DNA of 64,000 bases from Candidatus Phaeomarinobacter ectocarpi (GCF_000689395.1 NZ_HG966617.1:692753-756752), one strand, 5' to 3'; shown: positions 27,296 through 35,540, counted from the first letter of the stretch. The notes: a model not told the origin generated them from the sequence alone. Translations and numbers: made by a program.

Positions 27296-28840
27296 ATGAA
27301 TGGTGCAGAGAGCCTTGTGCAGACTTTCGTCAATTGCGGCGTGGAAGTCTGCTTCTCAAATCCTGGCACATCCGAAATGCATTTCGTGGCGGCCCTCGAC
27401 AGAATTGACGGCATCCGTCCGGTGCTCGGTCTGTTTGAAGGCGTTGTGACCGGTGCAGCTGATGGCTATGGCCGCATGGCCGGAAAACCTGCAGCGACGC
27501 TTCTCCATCTTGGTGCCGGGCTCGGCAACGGTTTTGCCAATCTGCACAATGCCCGCCGCGCGGCCACGCCGATCATCAATGTTGTGGGTGAGCACGCAAC
27601 GTATCACCGTCAATATGATGCGCCGCTGGCATCTGACATCGCCAGTGTCGCACGCCCGAACTCCGTCTGGATGGAAACTCCGGAGGAGGCAACTGAAGTG
27701 GCCGCCGCTGGTGCGCGGGCCTACGCAGCATCCATGAGCGCGCCAGGCGGTATCGCCACACTTATTCTTCCCGCTGATACCGCATGGCTTGATGCCGACG
27801 GCGCAGCAGACCCGGTTGAGATTGCCGCGTATAGCGAAGTTGATGGCGCCACGATCGACAAGGTCGCCGCTGCCCTCAAGAACGGAAAGAAATCTGCAAT
27901 CCTCTTGCGCGGTCGCACGCTGCTGGCAGATGGTCTTGAACTTGCTGGACGCATTCAGGCGGCAACCGGCGCCCGTGTACTGTGTGATACTTTCACGCCC
28001 CGCATGCAGCGCGGTGCTGGTCGCGTAAAGATCGAACGCATTCCGTATTTTGCAGAACAGGCGGTCGAGCACATTGCTGAAGTCGAGCAGCTTATCCTGT
28101 GCGGTTCACAGAACCCGGTCGCCTTTTTTGCCTATCCCGGCAAGGAAAGCTGGCTGACGCCGCCCGACGCGGAAACGCTTGTTCTTGCGCGCCCGGAAGA
28201 AGACAGCCTGGCAGCTCTTGAGGCTCTGGCAGAAGCCGTTGGCGCACCAGCCCAGGCGCCTGAGCATGTCGCACTGGCAAAACCAGATCTTGGGTCCGGC
28301 ACTCTTGACGCTGACGGCGTTGGTCGTGCGATCGCCCATTTCCTTCCCGATGGTGCTGTTGTTTCAGATGAGGGGGCAACAGCCGGGCTCTTTACAAATA
28401 TCTACACCGAGACGGCAGCTCCACACGACCACATGACCCTCACCGGTGGAGCCATTGGACAGGGACTTCCGCTGGCTGCCGGTGCGGCACTGGCTTGCCC
28501 CGACCAAAAAGTCGTCTGCTTCCATGGTGACGGCGGCGCCATGTACACGCTGCAGGCCCTTTGGACCATGGCGCGAGAGAAGCTGGATGTTGTAACCGTC
28601 ATTCTGTCGAACCGCTCATACGCCATCCTCAACATTGAGCTGATGCGTGTGGGGGCTGAAAATCCCGGCCCCAAGGCGCTCTCCATGCTGGATCTTCATA
28701 ATCCGGAACTGAACTGGACCCAGCTCGCCAATGGCATGGGCGTTGAGGCCGTGCGCTGTGAGACCGCCGAGAAGTTCAATGACGCCTTCAAGTCGTCAAT
28801 GTCCCGCAAAGGGCCATTCCTGATTGAGGCCATGATCTAG
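27296..28840 (+). CDS. Thiamine-diphosphate enzyme, acetolactate synthase/benzoylformate decarboxylase-like
   Basis: A 514-residue ThDP-dependent enzyme. The N-terminal PYR domain has NPGTSEMHFVAAL and FEGVVTGAADGYGRMAGKP with the catalytic Glu, and the C-terminal PP domain has the metal/ThDP motif GDGGAMYTLQALWTMAREKL ending in NRSYAIL. A middle domain without FAD-type motifs lies between. It is annotated in relatives as a large-subunit acetolactate synthase homologue, but this is shorter than IlvB (about 570) and no IlvH regulatory subunit follows. A 2-keto-acid decarboxylase or carboligase role is more plausible. A GGGAG ribosome site precedes ATG. Confidence 0.85.
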   Translation: MNGAESLVQTFVNCGVEVCFSNPGTSEMHFVAALDRIDGIRPVLGLFEGVVTGAADGYGRMAGKPAATLLHLGAGLGNGFANLHNARRAATPIINVVGEHATYHRQYDAPLASDIASVARPNSVWMETPEEATEVAAAGARAYAASMSAPGGIATLILPADTAWLDADGAADPVEIAAYSEVDGATIDKVAAALKNGKKSAILLRGRTLLADGLELAGRIQAATGARVLCDTFTPRMQRGAGRVKIERIPYFAEQAVEHIAEVEQLILCGSQNPVAFFAYPGKESWLTPPDAETLVLARPEEDSLAALEALAEAVGAPAQAPEHVALAKPDLGSGTLDADGVGRAIAHFLPDGAVVSDEGATAGLFTNIYTETAAPHDHMTLTGGAIGQGLPLAAGAALACPDQKVVCFHGDGGAMYTLQALWTMAREKLDVVTVILSNRSYAILNIELMRVGAENPGPKALSMLDLHNPELNWTQLANGMGVEAVRCETAEKFNDAFKSSMSRKGPFLIEAMI

Positions 28841-29004
28841 CGTCAAATCCCACCACTCCGGGGCAAAGCTATGCTTTGCATCGGGTGTCTGCGCTGGATA
28901 CGGATTAACCAGCTAAGTAACTGGTGCAAAAAGCATCTTTGCTGTTACGATCTGCGGGCCGGGCAGGGGTAGCCTGGTGCGTACTCGCCTTGTTGGGGAT
29001 CGGC

Positions 29005-29053
29005 CCGGCCTTTGCATATTTGTGCATGAATGGTCCGGGCAAAGGCCGGTTTT
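29005..29053. other. Long-loop inverted repeat with T-run
   Basis: CCGGCCTTTGC (29005-29015) and GCAAAGGCCGG (29039-29049) are perfect 11-bp inverted complements separated by 23 bases, and TTTT follows. It lies 165 bases after the ThDP gene and 87 before the GspE-like gene. The loop is long for a terminator. A shorter hairpin, GCAAAGC-TAT-GCTTTGC, sits at 28863-28879, just after the ThDP stop. Either could end the ThDP transcript. The rest of the roughly 300-base gap shows nothing recognisable. Confidence 0.4.
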
Positions 29054-29139
29054 GAGACGCGCCTTGCTGCCCGGCACAAGTTTTGTGTGGCCGGTTGGAT
29101 ATCCAACACGGTGATTGCAGCAGGATTCTGGGGGCGTCG

Positions 29140-31218
29140 ATGAGCATGACCTTCGACAAGAAAAATACCGATAACTCTGAAACAGGCGGTCAGCCACCTG
29201 CTGATCAGGCCAAGCCGCGCGACGCGTCTTCGTTGAATATCCATGACCTGGGTATCGATGTGGATGTTGCCGCAGAGGAATTCGTTGAACTGGACGCACC
29301 CGACGACGTGGATCGTGGCATTGAGCGCCTGATCCGCTCGGCCGGCGTTACCCCGCCAAAACGCGCAACGCCGTCAGCAAGTGTCACGCCCATCAGCGCT
29401 GCTGGAATGTCTGAAGCAGCCATCGGGCAAGCAACGGAACAAGCCGTCTCGGCAATGCCGAGTCCAGCAATCAAGGTCACTGATCCTGAAATTGCAGAAC
29501 AGGTAGAGATCGCGGATGCCTCATCACGGATTCGCTCAAAGGCTGCTCTTGGTGACATGCAGCGCCCCATTGGCGAGCGCCTGGTAGAACTGGGTTATGT
29601 CAGCCGCACCGGTCTTGATGCTGCCATTGCTGAGCAAGAACGCAGCCCGCACAAACTGCTGGGCCGCATCCTGTCTGACCTGGATCTGTTTGAAGGCGAA
29701 CAGGAGCAGACATCTGATAGCGCAGGGCATGATCCCCTGCACACCCTTATTGACCCTGAAGCTATTCAGGTGGCTCCGCAGGACTTGATCCGCTCAGCGC
29801 AGGTGCTCCCGGTGTCCCGTGGCAATGGCGCCATCATGGTGGCGATTGCTCACCCCAAAGACATTGATCGGATCGAAGACCTGCGTCCCTACCTTCCCGC
29901 GGGCACGCGTGTTGAGCCGTGCTTTTGGCCAAAAGACGCCTTGGATGAGACGATCGAGGCCGTCCTCGACCATGAAATGTCCGCTGAAGGGATCCTCAAA
30001 GGTCTTGCACACGGCACCGAAGAACGCGGTGCGGAGGCTACCGTTTGGGCTGATCCTGCCGTGCGGCTCGTTAATGCGGCCCTGCTTGATGCCGTGCGCG
30101 CAGATGCCAGCCATGCACACTTCGAGCCGGTAGATGGCTATGTCCGTCTTCGCTACCGAGTTGACGGTGCCATGCAACAGTCATCGTCGATCGACAAGCG
30201 CTTCTGGCAGCCTATCGCCACACACATGCGCAATCTCGCAGGCCTGGATGGTGCATTGGGTCAGGAGGGTGCAGAGCTTGGTGAATTCACCATGCGTCTG
30301 GGTGATCGCTTTTTCGTCTGTTCACTCAAGACATTCGACACATTGAATGGCGAACGCATGACGATTCGCATGGGCGAGATCGCGCGTGACCCGATGTCTC
30401 TTGGTGAGATCGGACTGTCAGACCATTCATCCGCTCTGGTACTGCGCTCACTGGTTCGGCCATCGGGCATGGTGGTTGTGGCAGGTGGCCGCGCGTCTGG
30501 TCGCACAACCAGCCTCTACGGCATGCTCGGTGAAATGAAGGCGGCAGAACGCTCCATTTTCACTGTGGAGCGTCGTATCGGCTATCGCTTGCCGCTGGTA
30601 AGCCAGCTTGAAGTGACCACCCAGCAGGCAAACAACCCGCAGACGCTGATTGAGGATGTTGTTGCACAGGATCCTGATGTCCTGTTGTTCGACAAGATCG
30701 ACGGCAAAGCCGCTGCGCGTTCTTTGGCAAATGCTGCGTCAGCAGGTCGTCTGGTTCTGACCTCCATGGATGCGCCGGATTCCCTGTCGGCGTTGATCGA
30801 ACTCATCGGTATGGTCGATGACCCACGTCACCTCGCAGGACGCATAACGACAGTCATGGCGCAACGCCTTGTTCGTCGCCTTTGCTCCGTGTGCAAACAA
30901 TCACGCACGGCCAGCGCAGACGAGTGCTTCATTTTCGGACTTGATCCAACTGATCGACCAACCGTCTACCATCCCAACGGGTGCCCATCGTGCCGCTCGA
31001 CCGGCTATCGCGGGCGGACGGTGATTTCGGAAGTCCTCATCATCGATGATGAAATGAATGACCTGATCGCCGAAGGTGCAAGCATTGCTGACCTTCGCGC
31101 AACGGCAGCCGACAAGGGCTTCCAGTCATTGGCTGATGATGGCGTACGCAAGGTATTGCACGGTGAAGTCAGCCCCGGTGAACTTGCCCGCGCGGTTGAT
31201 CTGGCCGCGCGCCTGTAG
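29140..31218 (+). CDS. GspE/PilB-like ATPase homologue with substituted nucleotide motifs
   Basis: A 692-residue cytosolic protein with the layout of type II secretion or type IV pilus assembly ATPases: an acidic N-terminus, an N1E-like domain (GERLVELGYVSRTGLDAAIAE), a helical linker, the ATPase core (YVRLRYRVDGAM, LNGERMTIRMG) and a zinc domain (CSVC from Cys582, then CPSCRSTGYRGRTVISEVL). The Walker A is GGRASGRTTS, with Arg455 replacing the lysine, and the Walker B region is DPDVLLFDKIDG, with Lys519 where family members have Glu and Gly522 where they have Asp. The histidine box is also changed (SMDAPDS). No GspF or pilin gene is adjacent. ATG 29140 follows GGGGG. Probably a pseudo-ATPase or strongly altered enzyme. 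Confidence 0.75.
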   Translation: MSMTFDKKNTDNSETGGQPPADQAKPRDASSLNIHDLGIDVDVAAEEFVELDAPDDVDRGIERLIRSAGVTPPKRATPSASVTPISAAGMSEAAIGQATEQAVSAMPSPAIKVTDPEIAEQVEIADASSRIRSKAALGDMQRPIGERLVELGYVSRTGLDAAIAEQERSPHKLLGRILSDLDLFEGEQEQTSDSAGHDPLHTLIDPEAIQVAPQDLIRSAQVLPVSRGNGAIMVAIAHPKDIDRIEDLRPYLPAGTRVEPCFWPKDALDETIEAVLDHEMSAEGILKGLAHGTEERGAEATVWADPAVRLVNAALLDAVRADASHAHFEPVDGYVRLRYRVDGAMQQSSSIDKRFWQPIATHMRNLAGLDGALGQEGAELGEFTMRLGDRFFVCSLKTFDTLNGERMTIRMGEIARDPMSLGEIGLSDHSSALVLRSLVRPSGMVVVAGGRASGRTTSLYGMLGEMKAAERSIFTVERRIGYRLPLVSQLEVTTQQANNPQTLIEDVVAQDPDVLLFDKIDGKAAARSLANAASAGRLVLTSMDAPDSLSALIELIGMVDDPRHLAGRITTVMAQRLVRRLCSVCKQSRTASADECFIFGLDPTDRPTVYHPNGCPSCRSTGYRGRTVISEVLIIDDEMNDLIAEGASIADLRATAADKGFQSLADDGVRKVLHGEVSPGELARAVDLAARL

Positions 31219-31220
31219 AA

Positions 31221-31616
31221 CTAACTGCCCAGACGACCTGCCAGCTGGCGTGCTTGCTGTGCGCCTTGGCGCGCATAAGTATTCCCAAGATTTGCTGCCG
31301 CAGCAGTGCACCGGCTATGCGCAGATTGCTGTCGCGAGTAGCCGGCATTGAACGCGCCGATAAGGGCGTTGCGCGACGCCTGGTCAATGTCGTTCGACGA
31401 CAGAATATCCAGCATCTTGTTGCGCCATTGTTGACCCTCGCTGGGTCGGCAGAGTGTGCGCAGATAGTGAACCGCGCCAAGTGTTCCCGCCAGACGCGAC
31501 AAGCCGTCTTCCAGTATTGGATTCGCGCGTGCAGGATCAGCCGCCGCAACCGTCATCATCAAAGACAGGGCGATCAACACGCATTGCAAAATTCGTCTTG
31601 GACCAACATTTGTCAT
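31221..31616 (-). CDS. TIGR02301-family secreted protein
   Basis: A 131-residue exported protein. The signal peptide is clear (ILQCVLIALSLMMTVAAADPARA). The mature part contains LSRLAGTLGAVHYLRTLC, GQQWRNKMLDIL, and NALIGAFNAGYSRQQSAH with a second Cys in SRCTAAAANL, the pattern of the alphaproteobacterial conserved hypothetical family TIGR02301. Two cysteines suggest a periplasmic disulfide. It is convergent with the GspE-like gene, stop codons two bases apart. Function unknown; no operon partner. Confidence 0.75.
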   Translation of the reverse strand: MTNVGPRRILQCVLIALSLMMTVAAADPARANPILEDGLSRLAGTLGAVHYLRTLCRPSEGQQWRNKMLDILSSNDIDQASRNALIGAFNAGYSRQQSAHSRCTAAAANLGNTYARQGAQQARQLAGRLGS

Positions 31617-31693
31617 TGCAGGCGATTATGCCTCAGCGAGAAGGTCTGCCAAAGCCTGATACGCTCATCTCAAACAAATAAATGAGGTTTGCC

Positions 31694-32113
31694 ATGCCCG
31701 AGATGCTGGATTTTGTTGCCATTGATCATGTTGTCCTTCGTGTTGCGGACACGGAGCGGTCAATAGCCTTTTATGAGGGCGTACTCGGGATGCAGGTCGA
31801 GCGCCGCGTGGACATTGGCCTGGTGCAACTGCGCGCCGGGGCAAGCCTGGTAGATCTGGTCGATGTAGACAGCGAGCTTGGCCGCGCGGGCGGTGCTGCT
31901 CCAGGCTCTTCGGGCAACAACATGGATCATTTTTGCCTGGCCCTTGCGGAGTTTGACGAACAAGACATCCGCAACTGGCTCAAGGCCAATGGTGTGGAAG
32001 TTGGTGATGTTGCCCGGCGCTATGGGGCGGGAGGCTTTGGCCCCTCGCTCTACCTGTCAGATCCGGACGGCAATACGGTAGAGCTCAAGGGGCCTCCTGA
32101 TCTCAACCAGTAA
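31694..32113 (+). CDS. VOC (glyoxalase-fold) family protein
   Basis: A 139-residue single-module protein of the vicinal-oxygen-chelate superfamily. The two beta-alpha-beta-beta-beta repeats begin AIDHVVLRVADTERSIAFYE and MDHFCLALAEFDEQDIRNWL. Candidate metal ligands are His in IDHVVL, His in MDHFCL and Glu in NTVELKG. A GAGG ribosome site is six bases before ATG 31694; the ATG at 31682 lacks one. Could be a glyoxalase I-like lyase, a dioxygenase or a resistance protein; the sequence does not decide. Lone gene, divergent from the TIGR02301 gene. Confidence 0.85.
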   Translation: MPEMLDFVAIDHVVLRVADTERSIAFYEGVLGMQVERRVDIGLVQLRAGASLVDLVDVDSELGRAGGAAPGSSGNNMDHFCLALAEFDEQDIRNWLKANGVEVGDVARRYGAGGFGPSLYLSDPDGNTVELKGPPDLNQ

Positions 32114-32199
32114 GACGCGCATACTTAGAGTTTGCACCCTCCGCAAATTTAGTTAGGATAACTTACTAAGTGGGCGTGCACGCCCTGACGGGAGGAAGT

Positions 32200-32601
32200 A
32201 TGCGTAATCTGTTTACAGCCGCTTTTTTGGCCTCAGTACTGCTGGTTGGTGCGGTTTCAACACCATCAAATGCTCAGAGTTACCCTTTTCCGCTTTCTGA
32301 CATCTCCACCGAATTGGGAATGACAGAAGAGAGATTTGAGCGGTGGTGGTCTCAGGCACCGGCATCCATGAAGTCCGAATTGTCCAGCCAGCCACTGGGC
32401 AAATGGCGACCCACAGTTGTGTGTGACGTACTTGGTTTTCGCATTGGCTCCACAGAAGGCGCTGAATGCCGTGAAACCAAATACAAGGAACGTATGGCTA
32501 CAGCGGATCAATGGAACGCTGATGGATCCTACAAGGGACCGTCAGACGAATGCCTTGCCCGCAACAAGACCGACAAATGGGGTCGCCTGATCTGCGGCTA
32601 G
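32200..32601 (+). CDS. Secreted cysteine-containing protein, one-module paralogue
   Basis: An exported 133-residue protein with a signal peptide (FTAAFLASVLLVGAVSTPSNAQS). Its mature part is one module: ERFERWWSQAP, WRPTVVCDVLGFRIGST, EC, then QWNADGSYKGPSDECLAR and WGRLICG. Four cysteines are likely to form two disulfides in the periplasm. It is clearly related to the next gene, with identical ERFERWW, QWNADG and GRLIC segments. GGGAGG precedes ATG 32200 by a few bases; an earlier in-frame ATG at 32170 is less likely. No known domain is recognised. A small inverted repeat (AGTTA-GGA-TAACT, 32151-32163) lies just upstream. Confidence 0.75.
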   Translation: MRNLFTAAFLASVLLVGAVSTPSNAQSYPFPLSDISTELGMTEERFERWWSQAPASMKSELSSQPLGKWRPTVVCDVLGFRIGSTEGAECRETKYKERMATADQWNADGSYKGPSDECLARNKTDKWGRLICG

Positions 32602-32647
32602 CACCACACTAGCCTCGGCGGCCCATACAATCTGGGAGGAACATCTG

Positions 32648-33244
32648 ATGCGATTGCGTTTTGGTTCTCTGTCTCTTCTGGCAGCCATGATGGCGTTTGC
32701 TGCGCCTTCTGCGAGTGCGGCCGAGTATACGCCAGAGCTACGCGCGTTCATGACCACCATGAATGACGTGGAGAAGGAGCGTTTTGAGCGGTGGTGGCGG
32801 GATATGCCCAGCTATTTCAAGAGCTCCCTTCATGATGCGCCATTTGAAGAATGGCGGGCCGTTATCTATTGCGATTTTCTGGGCTTCCGCGCCGGCACGG
32901 CACAAAGCGACAAATGTGTCGAAATGCGTACCAAGAGCTGGCAGCAAAATGCCAGTCAGTGGAACGCGGACGGCACGTTCAGAGGACCATCCTCGGAGTG
33001 TCAAGCGCGCGGACGAACAGACGAGTTCGGGCGGCTCATCTGTGTCGATGAAGACCTGCGTGAGGAAGTGCAGGAATATTGGGACAGCCTGCCGCACGAC
33101 CAGAAGCTGAAAGAGTTTGCCCGCCCCGGCCACTTCTGGGAGGCCATGCAGCATTGCTATGAGGGTGAAGGCTACGCTGTTGGCAGCGAACTCTATACCC
33201 AATGCGAGCTGGCCTATGCCAACCGCAACGTACCGATCAACTAA
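32648..33244 (+). CDS. Secreted cysteine-containing protein, extended paralogue
   Basis: An exported 198-residue protein with a signal peptide (LSLLAAMMAFAAPSASAAE). The first part matches its upstream neighbour module for module: ERFERWWRDMP, WRAVIYCDFLGFRAGTA, QWNADGTFRGPSSECQAR, FGRLICVD. After that comes a second copy of the first half: VQEYWDSLP, FWEAMQHCYEGEGYAVGS and C. So the pattern Trp-x2-(M/L)-Pro ... Trp-x-(A/T) ... Cys-x3-Gly-x3-Gly ... Cys occurs three times across the two genes. It is 46 bases after the paralogue, and a strong terminator follows, so the pair is probably an operon. Function unknown; envelope or adhesin-like roles are guesses. Confidence 0.75.
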   Translation: MRLRFGSLSLLAAMMAFAAPSASAAEYTPELRAFMTTMNDVEKERFERWWRDMPSYFKSSLHDAPFEEWRAVIYCDFLGFRAGTAQSDKCVEMRTKSWQQNASQWNADGTFRGPSSECQARGRTDEFGRLICVDEDLREEVQEYWDSLPHDQKLKEFARPGHFWEAMQHCYEGEGYAVGSELYTQCELAYANRNVPIN

Positions 33245-33266
33245 GGCTTGCCGCCCGCAACGAATA

Positions 33267-33302
33267 GGGGCCGGAGCAGCAACACGCTCCGGCCCCTTTT
33301 GT
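33267..33302. terminator. Strong intrinsic terminator
   Basis: A perfect 11-bp stem, GGGGCCGGAGC (33267-33277) and GCTCCGGCCCC (33286-33296), with an eight-base loop is followed by TTTTGT. It ends the secreted-paralogue transcript and lies just before the convergent SDR gene's 3' end. Confidence 0.9.
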
Positions 33303-33313
33303 ATGTCCAGCCT

Positions 33314-34099
33314 CTAGAAAATCGCGTAACCGCCATCGATCACAAACGTATCCCCTGAGTGATAGGTGGACGCATCGGATGCCAGGTAAACGGCAACGCC
33401 ACCAAAGTCTTCAGGTTCGCCCCAACGACGTGCCGGCACACGTGGAATGACTTTCTCGGCAAAGGCCGGCGCGTCCTGCGCTGCAGATGTCATGTCTGTT
33501 GCAATCCAGCCGGGCAGGATGGCGTTCGCGCGCACGCCGTGTTTTGCAAACTCGACAGCCACTGCTTTCATCATGGAAATCACAGCGCCCTTGGTGGCCG
33601 CATAGTGTTCATTGCGTCCTGCCCCTTCGATGGCCGCAAGACTTGCAATACCCACAATCGAGCCACCTGGATCTCCATTTTTTGAGCGCTCTTCCATATG
33701 GCGGCAGGCCTCGCGAAAGGTCCAGAAAACGCCATCCAGATTGACAGAAAGCACCTTGCGATACATTTCGGTGGTGATGTTCAAAAACGAGTTCGCACCA
33801 TATCCGATGCCAGCATTCGCATAGACCGCATCAATCCGGCCCATCTGCTCTGCCGTCTTCACCATCGCGCTCACAACCGCATCTTCATCGGATACGTCCA
33901 CGCGCATCGCAGCAATCTTGCCGCGCCCGTGCGCTTCAAGCTGCGCGACAGCCTTCTTATTTTTTTCTTCGTTGGTGCCCCAGATCATGATGTCAGCGCC
34001 GGACTGAGCCATGGCGTCTGCCATGCCAAGGCCGATGCCGCCATTGCCACCTGTTACCAGGGCAACCTTGCCGGTCAGATCAAACGGATTGTAAGCCAT
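33314..34099 (-). CDS. SDR-family oxidoreductase
   Basis: Classical SDR of 261 residues, possibly a 3-oxoacyl-ACP or hydroxy-acid reductase. Motifs: TGGNGGIGLGMADAMA for NAD(P), NAGIGYG, and catalytic Tyr-x3-Lys as YAATKGAVIS, with Ser upstream in GIASLAAIEG. C-terminal part DTFVIDGGYAIF is typical of the FabG-like subgroup. I chose ATG 34099 because GAGGAAGC lies just upstream; the longest frame would start 23 residues earlier with no ribosome site. It follows a Nudix gene on the same strand by 55 bases. Substrate unknown. Confidence 0.85.
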   Translation of the reverse strand: MAYNPFDLTGKVALVTGGNGGIGLGMADAMAQSGADIMIWGTNEEKNKKAVAQLEAHGRGKIAAMRVDVSDEDAVVSAMVKTAEQMGRIDAVYANAGIGYGANSFLNITTEMYRKVLSVNLDGVFWTFREACRHMEERSKNGDPGGSIVGIASLAAIEGAGRNEHYAATKGAVISMMKAVAVEFAKHGVRANAILPGWIATDMTSAAQDAPAFAEKVIPRVPARRWGEPEDFGGVAVYLASDASTYHSGDTFVIDGGYAIF

Positions 34100-34154
34100 G
34101 ATTGCTTCCTCGAATATTTGTTGTCTTTTGACGCTGAATGCGTTTTCCCCAGCA

Positions 34155-34583
34155 CTATAACGCGCCAAGCGCCTCCGCCATATGCTCCGCCAAAGGCAGA
34201 GTCAGTGCATCCTTTGGTGTGATCCACTGAATGCCAGCCGCATCATCGGCCGCGACGGCAACTCCCTGTGCATAGTGAGCCTTGAAAACAACAAGCGCGT
34301 ATCGCTTGGGGCCAGCATCAATCGAAAACCGGCCCAACTCACTCACAATGGTCGCAGTGACGCCGGTTTCTTCCAGCAGCTCCCTGTGCGCTGTCTGTTG
34401 GAAGGTTTCATTTGTCTCCACCTTGCCACCAGGAAACGCCCAGACACCCGCATTCTTACCGGTACGTCTGAGTACGAGCAGCACAAGCTCACCGTGCATC
34501 ACCGCAATGCTTGCGGCATTGATGACGTTGGAATAGGTGCAAGAAGAAGTCGAAGGTGTTGGCGCGGATGATCGATCGGTCAT
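34155..34583 (-). CDS. Nudix hydrolase
   Basis: A 142-residue Mg-dependent hydrolase of nucleoside diphosphate-linked compounds. The Nudix box is intact: GGKVETNETFQQTAHRELLE followed by ETG, satisfying G-x5-E-x7-REUxEExGU. The N-terminal strand NAASIAVMHGELVLLVLRR and WAFPGG are typical of MutT-like or ADP-ribose-type enzymes. Its start overlaps the preceding gene's stop as ATGA, so translation is coupled to the uncharacterised 179-residue protein. Substrate could be oxidised nucleotide or NAD-related; nothing in the sequence singles one out. Confidence 0.92.
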   Translation of the reverse strand: MTDRSSAPTPSTSSCTYSNVINAASIAVMHGELVLLVLRRTGKNAGVWAFPGGKVETNETFQQTAHRELLEETGVTATIVSELGRFSIDAGPKRYALVVFKAHYAQGVAVAADDAAGIQWITPKDALTLPLAEHMAEALGAL

Positions 34584-35119
34584 TCGGCCAGTATGGCGTC
34601 AATTTCCGATTGGTCTATGCGCAGGCCCTGCCCATTGATGACGCCGCTGGCCATATCGACAAGGCGACGCAGCGATCCGGTGTACTTTGTCGCCATTTCA
34701 GAAACGACGGCGGCGTCAAAATCTTCACCATCGCCAATTGCCTTGGTCAGGGCTTCTGCAGCTTCGCCGGCCAACCTGTTGGCCTGCTCCACGATGGCGT
34801 CAAACGGCGCGCGGTGTTTTTCAGGTGCGTTTTCGTAGGCCAGAATGGCCAGGTCCTTTTCAGCAAAAGCCGATCGCAAAAAGTGTTCCTGGTAGCTAAG
34901 AGGCTGCCATTCGGCAATGTCCTCAATGCAGTCCGGCATATCCGCCGACATTTCAATCAGCATGACAACTTCATTGAAGTGGTTGAGGTAGTCGGTCGCC
35001 AAAAGTGTCTCAGGATTGATGTTCTTGCCGCCCGCCAGCAAGCCAAGCGTCCGCGGCCAGCCCATTTGCTTGGGCTTCTGTGCAGTTCTTACGTCACAGA
35101 GGGCATCCGTCGGGGCCAA
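34580..35119 (-). CDS. Conserved alphaproteobacterial protein of unknown function
   Basis: A 179-residue soluble protein without signal peptide or membrane segments. Strongly conserved-looking blocks are GGKNINPETLLATDYLNHF and the following EVVMLIEM, then QPLSYQEHFLRSAFAEKDLA. The C-terminal half is helical and acidic (AGEAAEALTKAIGDGEDF, DQSEIDAILAE). The start is TTG with CAGGA nearby; a later start at an internal Met near MGWPRTLGLL (35065) is also possible. Four-base overlap with the Nudix gene links it to nucleotide sanitising or metabolism by context only. I recognise no named domain. Confidence 0.7.
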   Translation of the reverse strand: MAPTDALCDVRTAQKPKQMGWPRTLGLLAGGKNINPETLLATDYLNHFNEVVMLIEMSADMPDCIEDIAEWQPLSYQEHFLRSAFAEKDLAILAYENAPEKHRAPFDAIVEQANRLAGEAAEALTKAIGDGEDFDAAVVSEMATKYTGSLRRLVDMASGVINGQGLRIDQSEIDAILAE

Positions 35120-35216
35120 GAAATCCTGCCTGTATAAACCTGGGTGTTGCCACTTAGGGTTGCAGGCTAACAGGCGATCCTTACTGCCGGCTTACTAGCT
35201 AAACAGCGAGAAAAGC

Positions 35217-35540
35217 CTAGTCTTCAGCGCTTTTTGTGGAATCCACGGACCTGATTTCATCAAGAACCGAGCATTCAAACTGGGTTTTGTAGCTCAATGC
35301 CTCATGGTCCGGCACAAGCGCGCAGCTATACATGCTCGCGTCCTGGACCAAAATCAGGGCGCCGCCAAGAATGCCTTTGATCTCGTAGCCCTTTTCCAGC
35401 AGACCGCCGAGCATCTCGTCAGTTTTGACAAAAGGCCCATGTCTTTGATCATCGGAGCCGTTCTGAGCGAACGCCGTGCCAAAGCCGAGACTAGCCAAGG
35501 TAAATGAGAGAGTGGCGGTGCATAGGCAAGCAAGGCGCAT
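35217..35540 (-). CDS. Small secreted protein of unknown function
   Basis: A 107-residue protein with a clear signal peptide (LCTATLSFTLASLGFGTAFAQ) and a short mature part (KTDEMLGGLLEKGYEIKGIL, then FECSVLDEIRS) containing two cysteines that could pair. An AGGAG ribosome site stands before ATG. It is divergent from the SRAP gene and downstream of no obvious partner. It may have a periplasmic binding or inhibitor role, but this is not shown by the sequence. The signal peptide and start site support that it is a real gene. Confidence 0.6.
   Translation of the reverse strand: MRLACLCTATLSFTLASLGFGTAFAQNGSDDQRHGPFVKTDEMLGGLLEKGYEIKGILGGALILVQDASMYSCALVPDHEALSYKTQFECSVLDEIRSVDSTKSAED

Noticed and set aside
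29140-31218. GspE-like gene as a pseudogene
   Set aside because: The frame is intact at normal length, with domains and zinc cysteines preserved, so decay is not indicated despite the altered Walker residues.
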